From the NCBI GenBank assembly GCA_008694505.1, contig VZDJ01000047.1, positions 3,995,717 to 4,059,716 on the forward strand: DNA of 64,000 nucleotides. Reading direction: 5' to 3'. Within the stretch, counting starts at the first letter, position 1, and each line of letters begins with the position of its first letter. The position numbers were made by a program, and so were the translations under genes. The notes under the pieces were generated by a model, which made no database searches, was not told the origin of the DNA, and worked only from the letters and a program-made list of their open reading frames with translations. Of this stretch, positions 1 through 10,461 are shown one piece after another. This stretch comes from Cyanoderma ruficeps. Its lineage: Eukaryota; Chordata; Aves; Passeriformes; Timaliidae.

Positions 1-1662
1 TTGGCCTCAGTGTCAGGACAAAAAGCACCCACAGCTTCTGGCTGATTCAAGTCACAAACAAATTTCCTGCTGAAAACTCTCTTCTGCCTTCTGGATAAAC
101 ATTCCAATAGAAGCAGCATTCAGTAAACGACAACAATTCTTGGGACAGTTTTGCTGGATGCGCCTGAACGTTGGGATTATAGAATTAGATGTTTGTTTAT
201 TTGACTCAATCACCCCCAGTTCCTCCTTTTCTGAGTGTGTGACAGGAAAGGCAGACAGGAGAGTGACTTCCATCTGATGCTGTAAATGTAGAAGTGTGAC
301 CTTTCAGAGAGCCTTTACAAGAACTGCTCTATTAGTCCAGCACTGAGGCCAATCTTATCCAAAATCCTCCCTAGAACTCCAAGCAAGGACAGCAAAACAG
401 GGAATATCATAAATATATTGTGTATAGAGTGATTCTTCCCTGCTTCCAGTCTCTGCCTGTCAGTGGTTTGGGGAATGGGGGAACAGAGATGATGTTTTTG
501 ACGCTTTTGTTGAGGGAAATGTGATGTTGACCTACTCCTTCTAATAAGGGCGTTGTATTTTCTGCTTGCTTGCCGTTTTTTTTCGAAAAGTTCAAAGGTT
601 GAAAGTGTACAGAAAATTGAAAGTTAGAGCGCTGACCTTGAATAAAGAGAAAGGAAACCTGCATCCTTATTGATTATTAATGTAATAGTGCCATGCTTTA
701 TGTTGGCACTGTTAAAAACAGAGACAATAAACCAGCTCCCTTCCTCAAAAGTGGAGTGTTTATATTCTATCCATGAAATCTCTAAGTTCCCTTCTTAACA
801 TGCTGAATTAAGTGAATTATAGAGGTTGTTTTTTAAGTCTTCTATAGCCACAGGTCACCTGCACAGGTGGGTTCTGGGTGTTATTTTGCAGACAATTTTT
901 GATACAGTTCAGCCAAAATCACCTGTTTTACTGCCCAGATTTTCTGGCCTTGTTTCTGTAACACTTGCATGATTTTTCCAATAAGTTGCTGAGAACTCCC
1001 TGATTCTCTGGGTGTATTTGAATGTGGCATCAATTGGTTACACTTATCACATATTAGGAATTGCACAGTGTTTTGTAGATCTAGGCCAATAACTGCACTA
1101 ATATTATCAATCAATCATTCTGCAGCAGCTCCAAGATACATCCAGAGAAGAGCAGAGCTTTTTTTTTTCCTGCTACACACTGCAAAAGTTTAGTGAAAAC
1201 TGTGCAAATTTGATTTTCTTAAAGCACAAACAGTATTTAACAGTTGCCTTCTTGTGGGTGCACCATGTTTTAAACTGCACAGAAATACATTTTCAAGTAT
1301 TTTAATGCCACCTTATTATTTCCTATTTCTATATCTCTTCCTGCAGGGTGTTCTCATCTTTTTGCTGTCTGACACAATAACTACTGTTTCATTTTATAGA
1401 TTAAACCAGTGGAATCATAAGTATCAGTACTTTTTCTGGACGGTGCTATTGGATGCTCATTTTTGTTTGCTTACCAAATAGGTGCAGCCTGGCACATTTT
1501 GTGCATTCCCCTTCTGTTTTAACTTTGATACCAAGGCTCAGTCCTGCTCAGGGGTCTTTTCTTCCTTGCTCCTCTGTTGTTTCTTGCACTGAATGGATTT
1601 TCAGGTTGCAGAAGCAGAGGCATGGAAAGATGGTGAACACCTGTGACTTAGAGCATCTGTCA
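1..1662. other. Unique AT-rich noncoding DNA
   Basis: No recognisable gene or dispersed repeat is visible here. A T-run sits at 1159-1168. The longest curious frame is 881-1114 on the minus strand (77 codons, Gln/Lys-rich C-terminal half). It is no longer than chance frames elsewhere in the window and has no recognisable domain, so it is not called a gene. Weak similarity to the outer side of the right inverted arm may extend leftwards to about 1610. Confidence 0.6.
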
Positions 1663-1853
1663 TTCTTTTCAGTTCTGCCCCCTTTTATAAAGCAAAGGCT
1701 TGTGATGAGCACACGGCATCAGTCAAAAACACACATGTAAAAATTACATTTTTTTGTCGTCTTTCTTTTCAAGCGTGAAGTATGAATGAAGATGGACACA
1801 GTTATCTGAATTTCAGTCTGGGTAATCAACAATTTGTCAGATGTTTACACTGG
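1663..1853 (+). repeat. Left arm of a long inverted repeat
   Basis: This segment is the approximate reverse complement of 2521-2710. Two long, almost unbroken matches anchor the pairing. One runs through GCTTGTGATGAGCACAC and then the stretch around TCAAAAACACACATGTA. The other is TTATCTGAATTTCAGTCTGG followed by GTAATCA. Between them are small indels and substitutions, giving roughly 80 percent identity by eye. The arm carries no ORF in common with its partner. It could be one half of an inverted duplication, or two copies of an unrecognised old dispersed element in opposite orientation. Confidence 0.8.
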
Positions 1854-2520
1854 ATTGAAATTGAGTTATCATCTGCCCTACAAAGGCATGAAAGAATGTA
1901 TATTTCTGTAAAAGAAGTGTAAAATAGGTGTGAATCAAAGGGACTTCATAGCATTATATTTCTGTTTGTTAGTGCTACAGCAGCAAACACAGTAAAACCT
2001 GCAGATGGATATAACTATCAGTCTGATTTTCTGAGGTTGTAATCCTGAAAAATTAAACCATCAAAGCAAGAGAAATTTTTATGAGATTTCTGTATATCTA
2101 TAAACAGCTCTTAAATTAACACATTTAATAGCTCAGGTCAGGGATTGAATGCAACAGAAATATCCAGATCAAAATTCACTGCAGTGTAGATGAAACACCT
2201 GAATAATAGTGGGGAGCCTATGCAGCATCTACTTTGTCCACTGGTTAAACAAATTTTAATTCAGATTTCTTACTGATGTACTTGGACTAGCAGGAATGTG
2301 ATTTTTATTCCTTTTTGTTAAGAAAAGGATCGTTACAAAGCTGCTAATGTTTCTTGAGCAGGCAGACAACAGCACTGTCACCTTTGCAACTTTGAGATGT
2401 ACAACCCCATACACTGTAAGAGAATAAACACACAAAACAATGATGCAGCCTTGTGACCTGTAAGCAAAGGAGGGAGGGAAGGAGGGAGGGAGGGGGCCAA
2501 GGTGCTTTGGCTTTTTTTTG
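1854..2520. other. Spacer between the inverted arms
   Basis: About 667 bp of AT-rich unique sequence separates the arms. Its right end contains a G/A-rich low-complexity tract (2468-2493, GGAGG/GGGAAGG type). I see no gene, terminal repeat or internal coding segment, so there is no sign that the arms are the ends of an intact transposon with a coding body. Confidence 0.6.
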
Positions 2521-2710
2521 TCCACTGTAAACATTTGACAAAATGCTGATTACCCAGACTGAAATTCAGATAATCATGTCGCATCAGCTTCATTTGAAAA
2601 GAAAAACAACAAAAATACATATTTTTACATGTGTGTTTTTGACTGATACTGTGTGCTCATCACAAGCATTTGCTTTAAAAGGGGACAGAGGCAGAACTGA
2701 AAAAAAAAGC
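2521..2710 (-). repeat. Right arm of a long inverted repeat
   Basis: This is the reverse-complement partner of 1663-1853. The match begins at the TCCACTGTAAACATTTG end (equal to the distal end of the left arm) and runs to the GCAGAACTGAAAAAA end. Outside this core the similarity fades over about 50 bp (towards 2755, against about 1610). The arms together could fold into a hairpin RNA of about 190 bp if transcribed across, with a loop of about 670 nt. No target-site duplication was recognised. Confidence 0.8.
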
Positions 2711-3055
2711 ATTTGCTCTCTCCCCACCTGCAGCATCCATCCCTCAGAGCAGAGGCTGCTCTCTCTGAGGTGAGGGAGGAAAGGGGACTTGGCCTCCTGC
2801 CTCAGCTGACACAGCACGCTCAGCCCAGCTAATGAGCTGCCACAGGATGACAAACTCAGTATGTAATGGCCACAGCAACTGCTGAGGCTTTTCCAGCAGG
2901 TTAATTGCTAAAAGATCCTGGCTTTTGGAATGTTCCTTGGCCATGGCAGTGAGATCTGGGCAGACGCTGACACCTGTCCTGTGTAACGTGTAACTTCCAC
3001 CCTGGTGAGGGCAACGCCCTCCTCACAGGGCCAGGTGATGATGCCTGGGGGGAAA
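2711..3055. other. Unique noncoding DNA, moderately GC-rich
   Basis: No gene or known repeat is recognised. Overlapping short frames on both strands here are typical of local GC enrichment rather than coding constraint. Confidence 0.5.
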
Positions 3056-3501
3056 TGATGCCTTAAATTTTGGCTCTCATGTATTTCAGGTTCTGTGCTG
3101 CCCAGGGGGGCAGTTCTGAGCAAACAGTCAGTGTCACTCAGCTCTGCACACAGCAGGGACACAAAACAAATCCTTTTCCTGCTGCACAACAAGGACAACT
3201 TTCAGGCCCAAAAGCACAAACAAGGGTGGCTGGAGGGAGGAACAAGAAGGATGGGACCTCACAGCCTGGAGCTGGAATTGGACAATTAAACCCAAATATG
3301 CAAATGGACCAAAACTTATCAAAATGTGAGACCTGGTGACTGTTTGTCCATTTTGTGACCATTTTGGGTCCACCTTGGGTGTAGCCCTGGCCAGGCTCTT
3401 GTCCTGCCCAAGGTGGATCCTTAAAGGCCTTTTAATCAATATCTCCTTTATTCTCCAGCTCTGTGCAGTCTCTGTTCCAGCTCAGCCTCCCCAAGGCATC
3501 A
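3056..3501 (+). mobile_element. Solo LTR, family 1, copy A
   Basis: A 446-bp unit begins TGATGCC and ends GGCATCA, short inverted ends with the TG...CA boundary usual for retroviral LTRs. Four other copies occur in the window (about 17985-18147, 23060-23503, 42973-43409, 47500-47946), three of them full-length at 437-447 bp. Within it are an octamer motif ATGCAAAT at 3298-3305, a strong hairpin (arms 3366-3379 and 3407-3420), and the site of the family poly(A) signal, here changed to AATCAA. The TATA position is also mutated (TATCAAAA). Copy A therefore looks transcriptionally dead. No internal retroviral region is attached. Flanks (GAAA left, CAGG right) show no convincing target duplication. 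Confidence 0.8.
3366..3420 (+). other. Conserved hairpin inside the family-1 LTR
   Basis: Arms GGGTCCACCTTGGG and CCCAAGGTGGATCC pair at 13 of 14 positions around a 27-nt loop that contains the palindrome CCTGGCCAGG. The same structure is present in copies B, C and E, and is partly eroded in copy D. Judged from copies with an intact TATA box and AATAAA, it lies between the two, so it would sit near the 5' end of the transcript, in the R region. This is inference from layout only. Confidence 0.65.
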
Positions 3502-4783
3502 CAGGTTGGAGTTTAAACATCTCAGCATCCTCTGAGTGCTGCTGGGGCTGGCAGCTCCCTGCTGGCTGTGACACCAGTGCCCAAAGAGGAGCAGTTCCTG
3601 CCACCCCTCTCCAGCTGCCAACTGTGCCCAGATGTGACCACAGTTGGAATTTCTATTAATCAAAATTTTAAAAGTTGTACTGAAAAAAGTATAGGTCAAT
3701 ATACTCCATTTTAACCACGTACTAAGCAAACCCTAGATTGTGATTTGCTTTGAATACAGAATTTTGAACTAAGTTGTCTATTCTCTACGTAGGAATAAAA
3801 AAGGATGTTGTGCCAGGGGTTTAGGGGGTTTGGCCTCCACTTTTGGGGTAGCCATTTTTAAGCAAATTGATTAAATCTAAACGGTGAGAAATATTAATGG
3901 CATATGCAGACATTTTAAAGAAATAAAAAAATCAAATCCTCCTTTGAAAATTGCGCAGTGAAATCAGTGGAGATTAATTAATAAGAATCCACCTGACCCA
4001 GTGAATCCTGAGGGAATAAGTATTCAAAAAGAATATCCCAATAACCTTAAGTTAAATAGATCTTGGCACAAAATCAAATTTTAATTTCGTAATATTTTTT
4101 TATATTCTTGATCCTGATTTGAAATGAACAATTGAAAAAATATTTTTTATCAAATAAACTAAAACTATTGAAGGTGATCAATTAAAATATTTTTTTGCAA
4201 GATAAGAACAAAATATTTAATTATGTTTTTTCTTTTCAGGACTTCTTTTAAAAGTAAGTTGCTTGTTTGTGTGTAAATAATTCAAAAGGAAAACTGAAAA
4301 TGTAGGTTTTAAAGCACTCCTTTTATCTTCTGAATACTATTTCAACAGGATTAACATTAAATTTTTAATACATATTTTGTTAAAATAACAACCTTTTTGA
4401 TCACATTTTTTTTAAGCTTTTAGAGGTTTCATGCCTGTATTTTATTATATAAACCAGCCAGGTCTCAGGTCTATTTTAGGGCTTTTTGTTTGTTTGTTTA
4501 TAGAATCTGTCAAAAAAAACTGGCCATAAACTCACATTTTTTGAAAGATGACAATTATTTTAGGAACGTTGACCTCAGAGGTAACAGGCCAAGATTTCAG
4601 CTGATGTCAACTGCTGTCACTTCACAGAAGACAAAGCCTCTGACCCAGAGCAGATCAGGGCTTTGTACCCTGGAATTTCAAATCAATGTTAGCGGGTTTT
4701 CTGATAAAACCTCTTTATTCCTTGAGAGTTGGTTGTAATTCATATAAATATGTACTCTTGTCAAAAAAAAAAAAAAAAGGAAA
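3502..4783. other. Unique noncoding DNA with an A16 tract
   Basis: GC-moderate sequence to about 3650, then AT-rich DNA with many poly-T and poly-A runs. A tract of 16 A residues lies at 4763-4778, about 18-25 nt downstream of a TATAAA-like hexamer. This is compatible with a retroposed 3' end but not proven, because no source transcript or flanking duplication is visible. No gene recognised. Confidence 0.5.
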
Positions 4784-4789
4784 GTGATT
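4784..4789 (+). repeat. Target-site duplication (left), family-2 LTR
   Basis: The hexamer GTGATT directly precedes the TGTAGCC start of the LTR and is repeated exactly at 5091-5096, immediately after its GCGTCA end. A 6-bp duplication is the integration footprint of alpha- and betaretroviruses (ERVK-type). Confidence 0.85.
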
Positions 4790-5090
4790 TGTAGCCCTGG
4801 TTCCATGCCTGAAATATTTTGGTTTTCTGAAATTCTTTTCCCAGGAAATATTCTGTAAACAGGAGAAATATTTTTGGAACTGTAACTTTGTTATTCATTC
4901 CTTTCCCTAGGAGGGACTTCTTGATGTCCCTCTGCTCTGACCAATGTGAGTGAAGAGGTTTGTCTTTGTGTCACCAATCAAATTGGTCTGTGTGAAATAG
5001 TATTAAATGGAAACGCATCCCAAAAATAAAGAAGTTATTTTCAGCCTTCTGAAGCCGGAGTCTGTGTCGTTGTGGTGTAAAACAGCGTCA
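4790..5090 (+). mobile_element. Solo LTR, family 2, sense copy with perfect 6-bp TSD
   Basis: A 301-bp LTR begins TGTAGCCC and ends AGCGTCA, flanked by the exact duplication GTGATT. A poly(A) signal AATAAA is at 5025-5030. The TATA position has decayed (the sister copies read TATAAAAGGG). Sister copies lie on the minus strand at 10100-10402 (303 bp) and, truncated, at 17624-17790. TATA and AATAAA lie very close together, leaving a very short R region, as in avian alpharetrovirus LTRs. Together with the 6-bp duplication and length of about 300 bp, this suggests an alpharetrovirus-like or ERVK-type origin. The internal genes are gone, as expected after recombination between two LTRs. Confidence 0.85.
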
Positions 5091-5096
5091 GTGATT
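5091..5096 (+). repeat. Target-site duplication (right), family-2 LTR
   Basis: GTGATT, identical to 4784-4789. The pair defines the exact LTR ends. Confidence 0.85.
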
Positions 5097-7730
5097 TGGC
5101 CCTGGGGGCTGTTTCAGAGAGAAATGTCCCAGCAATTCCCTCCCCTGCCCTCAGTGCTGCTGCAGGAGATCCCAGCCCCAGCCCCACGGAGCCCCTGTGG
5201 TCTGGGCAGAGCCAGAAGGGCACGGGGATCTGCCTCTGCTGCTCTCAGGCTGGCAAAAGACATTAAAAAAATAAGTAAATTACTCCCCTTTTGCTTCTAA
5301 AAAATCGCTGCAGTTGCCACAGGTTTGTTGTGGAGTCACAGAGGGTAAAGGGGAAGAAGGTCCCTGAGCTTGTGTGTCAGCAGTGGTTGGAAAATCTGAG
5401 GAATTCTGTACTTTCAGAACTTCAACTGTACTTTAACTCCTTTGTAAATGCTGATGAGATTCCCCTTTCTAACACTGGGATCCCACACTCACATTGTTGT
5501 GTATCATTATTAGGTAACTCAAGCTTCCTAATAAAAAACCAGGAGCCATTAAATCCACTGATTTTACTGTGCCTCATTGCAGAATATTTGCTTGTTTATA
5601 AACCTGCTTTTTTTTTTTCCCCTTGTGGAAGACTTTGTCAGCAGTTTTAAGGGTGCCTGTAAACACAAAATGGATCTTTACCTAATGAGTTACTGTCCTC
5701 CTTGTTCTTTGTTTTCTGCCTTGAATATCTAACTTTTAAAGAAGTTGCTTTTGCCACTGGGTGAACATTTGTCACGTCAGATTGATAAGCCATCCAATAG
5801 TCATCTGAGATTTGTTATTGCTAAAGATGATGTTACCAATTATTTACCAATTATTTTTTTGCTTTTGAGAGTTTTGCCCCGATTTGGCTGCCCTGAGATA
5901 GGTTGGGTGAATAAAATAAAATCTTTAATAGAAAATATGATTATTTATGGTCCTCACATCATCATTCTCAGTATCCAGAAAAGATGGGTGTTCAAATGTT
6001 CAAATGTACACTTCTGAGTTTCCAGTGGGCCCTAAATAAAGATCATCATCAGTGGAGCTCTGCTCTCAACATCTGCACTTTCCATACACAGATGTGGGCA
6101 GAGCCAATTGTTTCCATTAAACCCATTTCCTCTGCACTGGAGAACTTGCCATTATCTTCTGCATTTCCATCTTCCCTGCTGCTGTTAGCAGGGTTCTGTG
6201 AGCGCTGGATGCTGTGAATCATTAGCTGACCTACTTTTTATCAGCTTTTATCTGGTGCCTTCTGGCTCCTTTCGAATATGAGCTTTCCCCTCTGTGTGCC
6301 TCCCTCGCTCCTTCTCTCTGCTTCGTCTTCAGAGATGTTTTCCTCCAAAATATTAGTGGGAACCAGAGGGACAACAACATCAAAGTCAGCATACGCTTCT
6401 GTCTTTGTTTTTTCCATTTGTACTTGCCCTGAGGGTAGTATTTCGAAATGAGGAGTTGATAATTATAAGAGATGTCATAAGGAGAATATCATAAGGTAAT
6501 GTTAATTGGGGAATGGAAATACTTTGTGGTTTTATTGCTGCCTTCATGGAGAGAATCACCAGCACAGACCTGGGGCTCAGGTTATGTTGACTCTGTAGTC
6601 TTAGGGCTGGGGGATTAAGGCTTAGGTAGAGGCCAGTCTTTGTAAGTTGCTGATATTTGAAAAAAAATTCTGGTCTGCAATAAATAATTCTGTTGTTATA
6701 ACCTCTTAATATTGTTAGCAAAGCTCATATGTGTCTCTGTCCAAAGCATCCCATCACAGGAACTTGCTATCAGCATTTCTTACCTTTTTTAAACTTGTCA
6801 CTCAGTATGAAAATTGCATTGTCAGGTATCTGCCCAAGGCTGTATTTTTTCTGTGTCAACCAGAATGATTCAGCTATTTCAGGGAATGAATTTAGTAGAA
6901 AATATGTTTTCTCGTCCTTGGATATATAGATAGAGACAGGCTAAGACCTATATATTTAAGTTGGCACTAGAAACTTAGCTAAAGTGTTCCTCTGATGGCC
7001 AAGAAGTACCTTCTCCTGTCTTCATTAGAGAAAAAAAATTGTTTAATTTTGTTGAATTATTACTCTAGTGATGAGAATAAAATTGCTACATGCTAGTGTT
7101 CAAGCAGACTACACAGACCTTGTTCCAGCCCAAGGCAGCAGGAGCAGGGGACACGGTTCCCCTGCTTTATGTAATGTGAAATGAGGTGTCAGTGGGAGGA
7201 AATAATGGGAAAGGACTTGGCTGTGTGGAAGACAGTAAAACTGAAGGCTGGTGAGAGAGAATAGTTGTACCTAGAAAGCACAGATCAGAGAATCAGGCAA
7301 CAGCTGGACAGAGAAACCAGAATGGGATGAGGCAGGAAGCTGAGAATGGAGAAAAGGGAGTAGAAAACAGAGTTTAAGCATGAATTAGGTGGAATCTGAT
7401 CACAAACTTCAGGATAATTCACACTGAGTTGTTTTTTAAGCTGGATGCAGATCCTGGCACTCAGCTGTGCCTTGTGTCACACTCCACATCCCCAGAGCAG
7501 CAACTCCCATGCTTGGTTACTCCTTGGCCACCTTTCCCTGGCAGCAGCTCCTGCCAAAGGCAGTCTCCTGTGACACCCGTGCTGTGCAGGGAGCTGAGCT
7601 GTCACAGCTGAGTCCCTGCCCTGCTGCAGAGCCAGCCTGTGTCCCCTGAGCTGGCAGGGCAGTGGTCCTGGCAGCTGCAGCCTGCCCCCATCTGCTGCCT
7701 GGCCTCCAAAGGCACCAGGGCAGGAGCAAG
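5097..7730. other. Unique noncoding DNA
   Basis: AT-rich sequence without recognisable exons, RNA genes or dispersed repeats. The 119-codon frame at 5291-5650 (plus) has low-complexity, hydrophobic chance composition and no domain. The 111-codon frame at 6386-6721 (minus) likewise. About 7430-7730 is more GC-rich with short frames on both strands but no splice-flanked coding pattern. Confidence 0.5.
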
Positions 7731-7890
7731 GAGGAGAATCCTGAGATTAATTGAGCAATGCTCACTCCTGAGCCGCCTCATGTGCAAGGAGAATACTCTG
7801 AAGTGAATTGAGCAGTGCTCACTCCTGAACTGCCTCATCTGCAAAGAAGAATCCTCTGAGGTGAACTGAGCCATGCTCACTCCTCAGCAG
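7731..7890 (+). repeat. 58-bp minisatellite, about 2.6 units
   Basis: Tandem units are phased by TTGAGCAATGCTCACTCCTG at 7751, TTGAGCAGTGCTCACTCCTG at 7808 and a CTGAGCCATGCTCACTCCT version at 7866, a period of 57-58 bp. Because 58 is not a multiple of three, the apparently repetitive minus-strand frame across it (7602-7880) is a by-product of the array. The array sits in a locally GC-rich patch. Confidence 0.85.
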
Positions 7891-10093
7891 CCTGCTCTGC
7901 TCTGGGGAAAAGGCCAGGAGAAGCCTCCAGCAGGCTGGATGCCACGTCTGTCCCAGGCCACCCTGAGCCAAGTCTCTTTAGACTTTAGTTATTGTGCCTT
8001 TGGTCAAACCTTAGAGTGAGTCCAGGATCCTTCATGTCCTCATGGGCTTTTCTGTGGCCCTCAGCAGTGCTGTTTCTGAATACTCAAGTAAAAGAAAGTC
8101 CAAATGAGGTTATTCTGGCCACTTAGGAAATGCCATCCCCAAACTCGTGTGTGTTTAACTTTATAACCCCAAAGGCCTTGCAGCACAGAGGGTTTTTCCC
8201 TGCTACAGGGTTCCAACAGGCTCCTATTGATAAATCTCCACAAAAACAGGGAACTCAGTTTGCAGAAGTCCTCTTGGGGCCTGTTTTTATAGTTCACATG
8301 CTACTTACAAGAAGACGTTGTTGACTGAACAAAAAGTTTCACTAAGTATATGATTGTCTTGGGTACATAATTAATATGGTTTCAAACTTACTACATAGTG
8401 ATGAACAGTTATTGTTCCCATACTACAAATATTTTTTAAATCAATTTTTGTGTTTTATCCATGAGCAGGGTACTGTGGAAAAAAAAAAAGGCAATTAATT
8501 CTAAATTCGTGCGAACTCAAATGTGAATGAACCAAAGATTGGCACATCATAACCATAATATATTTTAATTTTTCCCTGTAGGAAGGCTAGAAATCACAGG
8601 CATACACTGAGATTTGCTGTTGTAAAGGATTTTTTTATTAGAGTTTTGGAGGGGTTTTATTATTATTTATATTTCTGGCTGAGGTTTTCAGTGGAGATCT
8701 GTTACAGTTTGTGCTACTCTGGAGACAAGCAGGGTTCTAAGAAACCAATCAACTATTTAGAAATTAGCAGCTCTCTGCATCTTCCTCTCAAAACTACGTC
8801 TGTCTACAAAGCAGTGGTGTGTAATTAATTAAAATTTGATATTTAAAAACACCACCAGTTGCCAGAGAAACTTAATTCCTCCCCAGTAAGACTGGCTCTG
8901 TTAGAGGAGAAAAGATGAAGAACTTGGAGGCAAACATGCTCTGCAGTCTCTGATTCACTGGAACCAACAGCAGTTTCTCAAAAGTAAGGTTGAGAAAATC
9001 TTAAAAAACCTTTCCAATGCAAACCCAAGTCTTTCCTGGCTCAAAAGGGTTAGATTCCAGTATCCCAAGCTAAAAAAACCCTGATTTTGTCCAGTGGGGT
9101 GGTTGTGCAATGAAATTCAAGGTATTTAAGGAGTGCAAAAGCTTGTCAGACTCTGGCTGATGCTCCATGGTACATTTTTATTGAAGCCACGGGTTTCTCT
9201 CAGGAAATCTTGAGATCATCTGTTAGAACCATTCTGCCATTAACGTAAAACAAACCAAAAAAAAAGCTCAAAGTAATGTCTTATTGACATTTTATTGTCA
9301 AGATAAAAAAACTAGAGACAGACAGTGCGTGGGTGTTTGCATGTGTGAGAGACTGATCATTCAGATGCTCTGAAGTTCATGTAATTCCCACAAAAATGTT
9401 ACTCAGACCATGGCCCGTGGCCACTGCTGGAACTTGAGGCAGCAGAAGCTAATTCACACAGTAATTACAGTCTGCTAACTGCTGCCTGCCCAGCACATCG
9501 AGAAATGGCAAATCCAGTGATTGTGTGACCGAAACATGGGTCAGCACGTAGGAATTAAAATCCCATTTTTTTTTTTTCCATTTATATCCAGGGCCAACAG
9601 AGTGTTATCTTCTGAAGTCAGAAATAAACCACATTTGTAATTCATGGAAATGTCACAGTGGGAGAGTCATGCTGTTGTTTGGTGCAGTTGTGTGAGTCCT
9701 ACACACAGGAATTTTTTCACCATTCAGGAAATCCTCTTCCATTAATACTCTAAACAGAGAAATGAGAAACACATTATTCATACAATGGTTTTAGACTAAT
9801 TTGCAAAAAACCTGTCGAAATGAAGCTTATAAACTGTCACCACCTCCTCCAAAGAAGAGTCGCTCCATATTTATATCCTCATAAATGAGAACAGGCTTTG
9901 ACACAGGGAATCTGTGGCATTGAAGCGCTGAGAAATTGTCAGAATATTTTTGCTGATTCAGGCCCCCTGTAGAACGGTTTGCTGTCCCTTTGCCAAGCAT
10001 TCTGCATAAAATATCAGACCTCAAAATTTTAATCTTTTCTAAACCATCTTTGAAACGGAAAAATCCTCTCTAAATGTTCTTGACTTCGCTATG
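7891..10093. other. Unique noncoding DNA
   Basis: AT-rich sequence with simple A- or T-runs (about 8480-8489 and 9569-9580). No exon, RNA gene or dispersed repeat recognised. Confidence 0.5.
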
Positions 10094-10099
10094 TGTGGG

Positions 10100-10402
10100 T
10101 GACGCTGTTTCACACCACAACGACACAGACTCCGAGATTCAGAAGGCTGAAAATGACTCCTTTATTTTTGGGATGTGTCTCCCTTTTATATTATTTCACA
10201 CAGACCAATTTGATTGGTGACACAAAGGCAAAACCTCTTCACTCACATTGGTCAGAGCAGAGGGACATCAAGAAGTCCCTCCTAGGGAAAGGAATGAAAA
10301 CAAAGTTACAGTTCCAAAAAACATTTCTCCTGTTTGTGGAAAATTCTCTGGGAAAAGAATTTCAGAAAACCAAAATACCTCAGGCACGGAACCAGGGCTA
10401 CA
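10100..10402 (-). mobile_element. Solo LTR, family 2, antisense copy
   Basis: A 303-bp LTR in reverse orientation. On the plus strand it begins TGACGCTG and ends GGGCTACA, the reverse complement of the 4790-5090 copy. Regulatory motifs (minus strand) are a TATA box, TATAAAAGGG, at 10181-10190 and AATAAA at 10161-10166, only about 15 nt apart. The flanks are TGTGGG (10094-10099) and TGTGAG (10403-10408), a 6-bp duplication with one mismatch. Of the three copies this one keeps the best promoter and both LTR ends. No internal viral sequence adjoins it. Confidence 0.85.
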
Positions 10403-10442
10403 TGTGAGTCTGACACACAGATCTCCCAAAGGACACTGTCCA

Positions 10443-10461
10443 TGTGTGTGTGTGTGTGTGT
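10443..10461 (+). repeat. (TG)n microsatellite
   Basis: About nine TG dinucleotides, 40 bp beyond the family-2 LTR. Short enough that polymorphism is possible but modest. Confidence 0.9.

Noticed and set aside
881..1114. 77-codon minus-strand frame with a Gln/Lys-rich, gag-like feel
   Set aside because: Length is ordinary for chance, no motif such as a zinc knuckle or protease triad, stops immediately upstream, and no LTR nearby to support a viral origin.
7602..7880. Internally repetitive minus-strand peptide
   Set aside because: Produced by the 58-bp minisatellite. The period is not a multiple of three and the repeated peptides come from an accidental frame.
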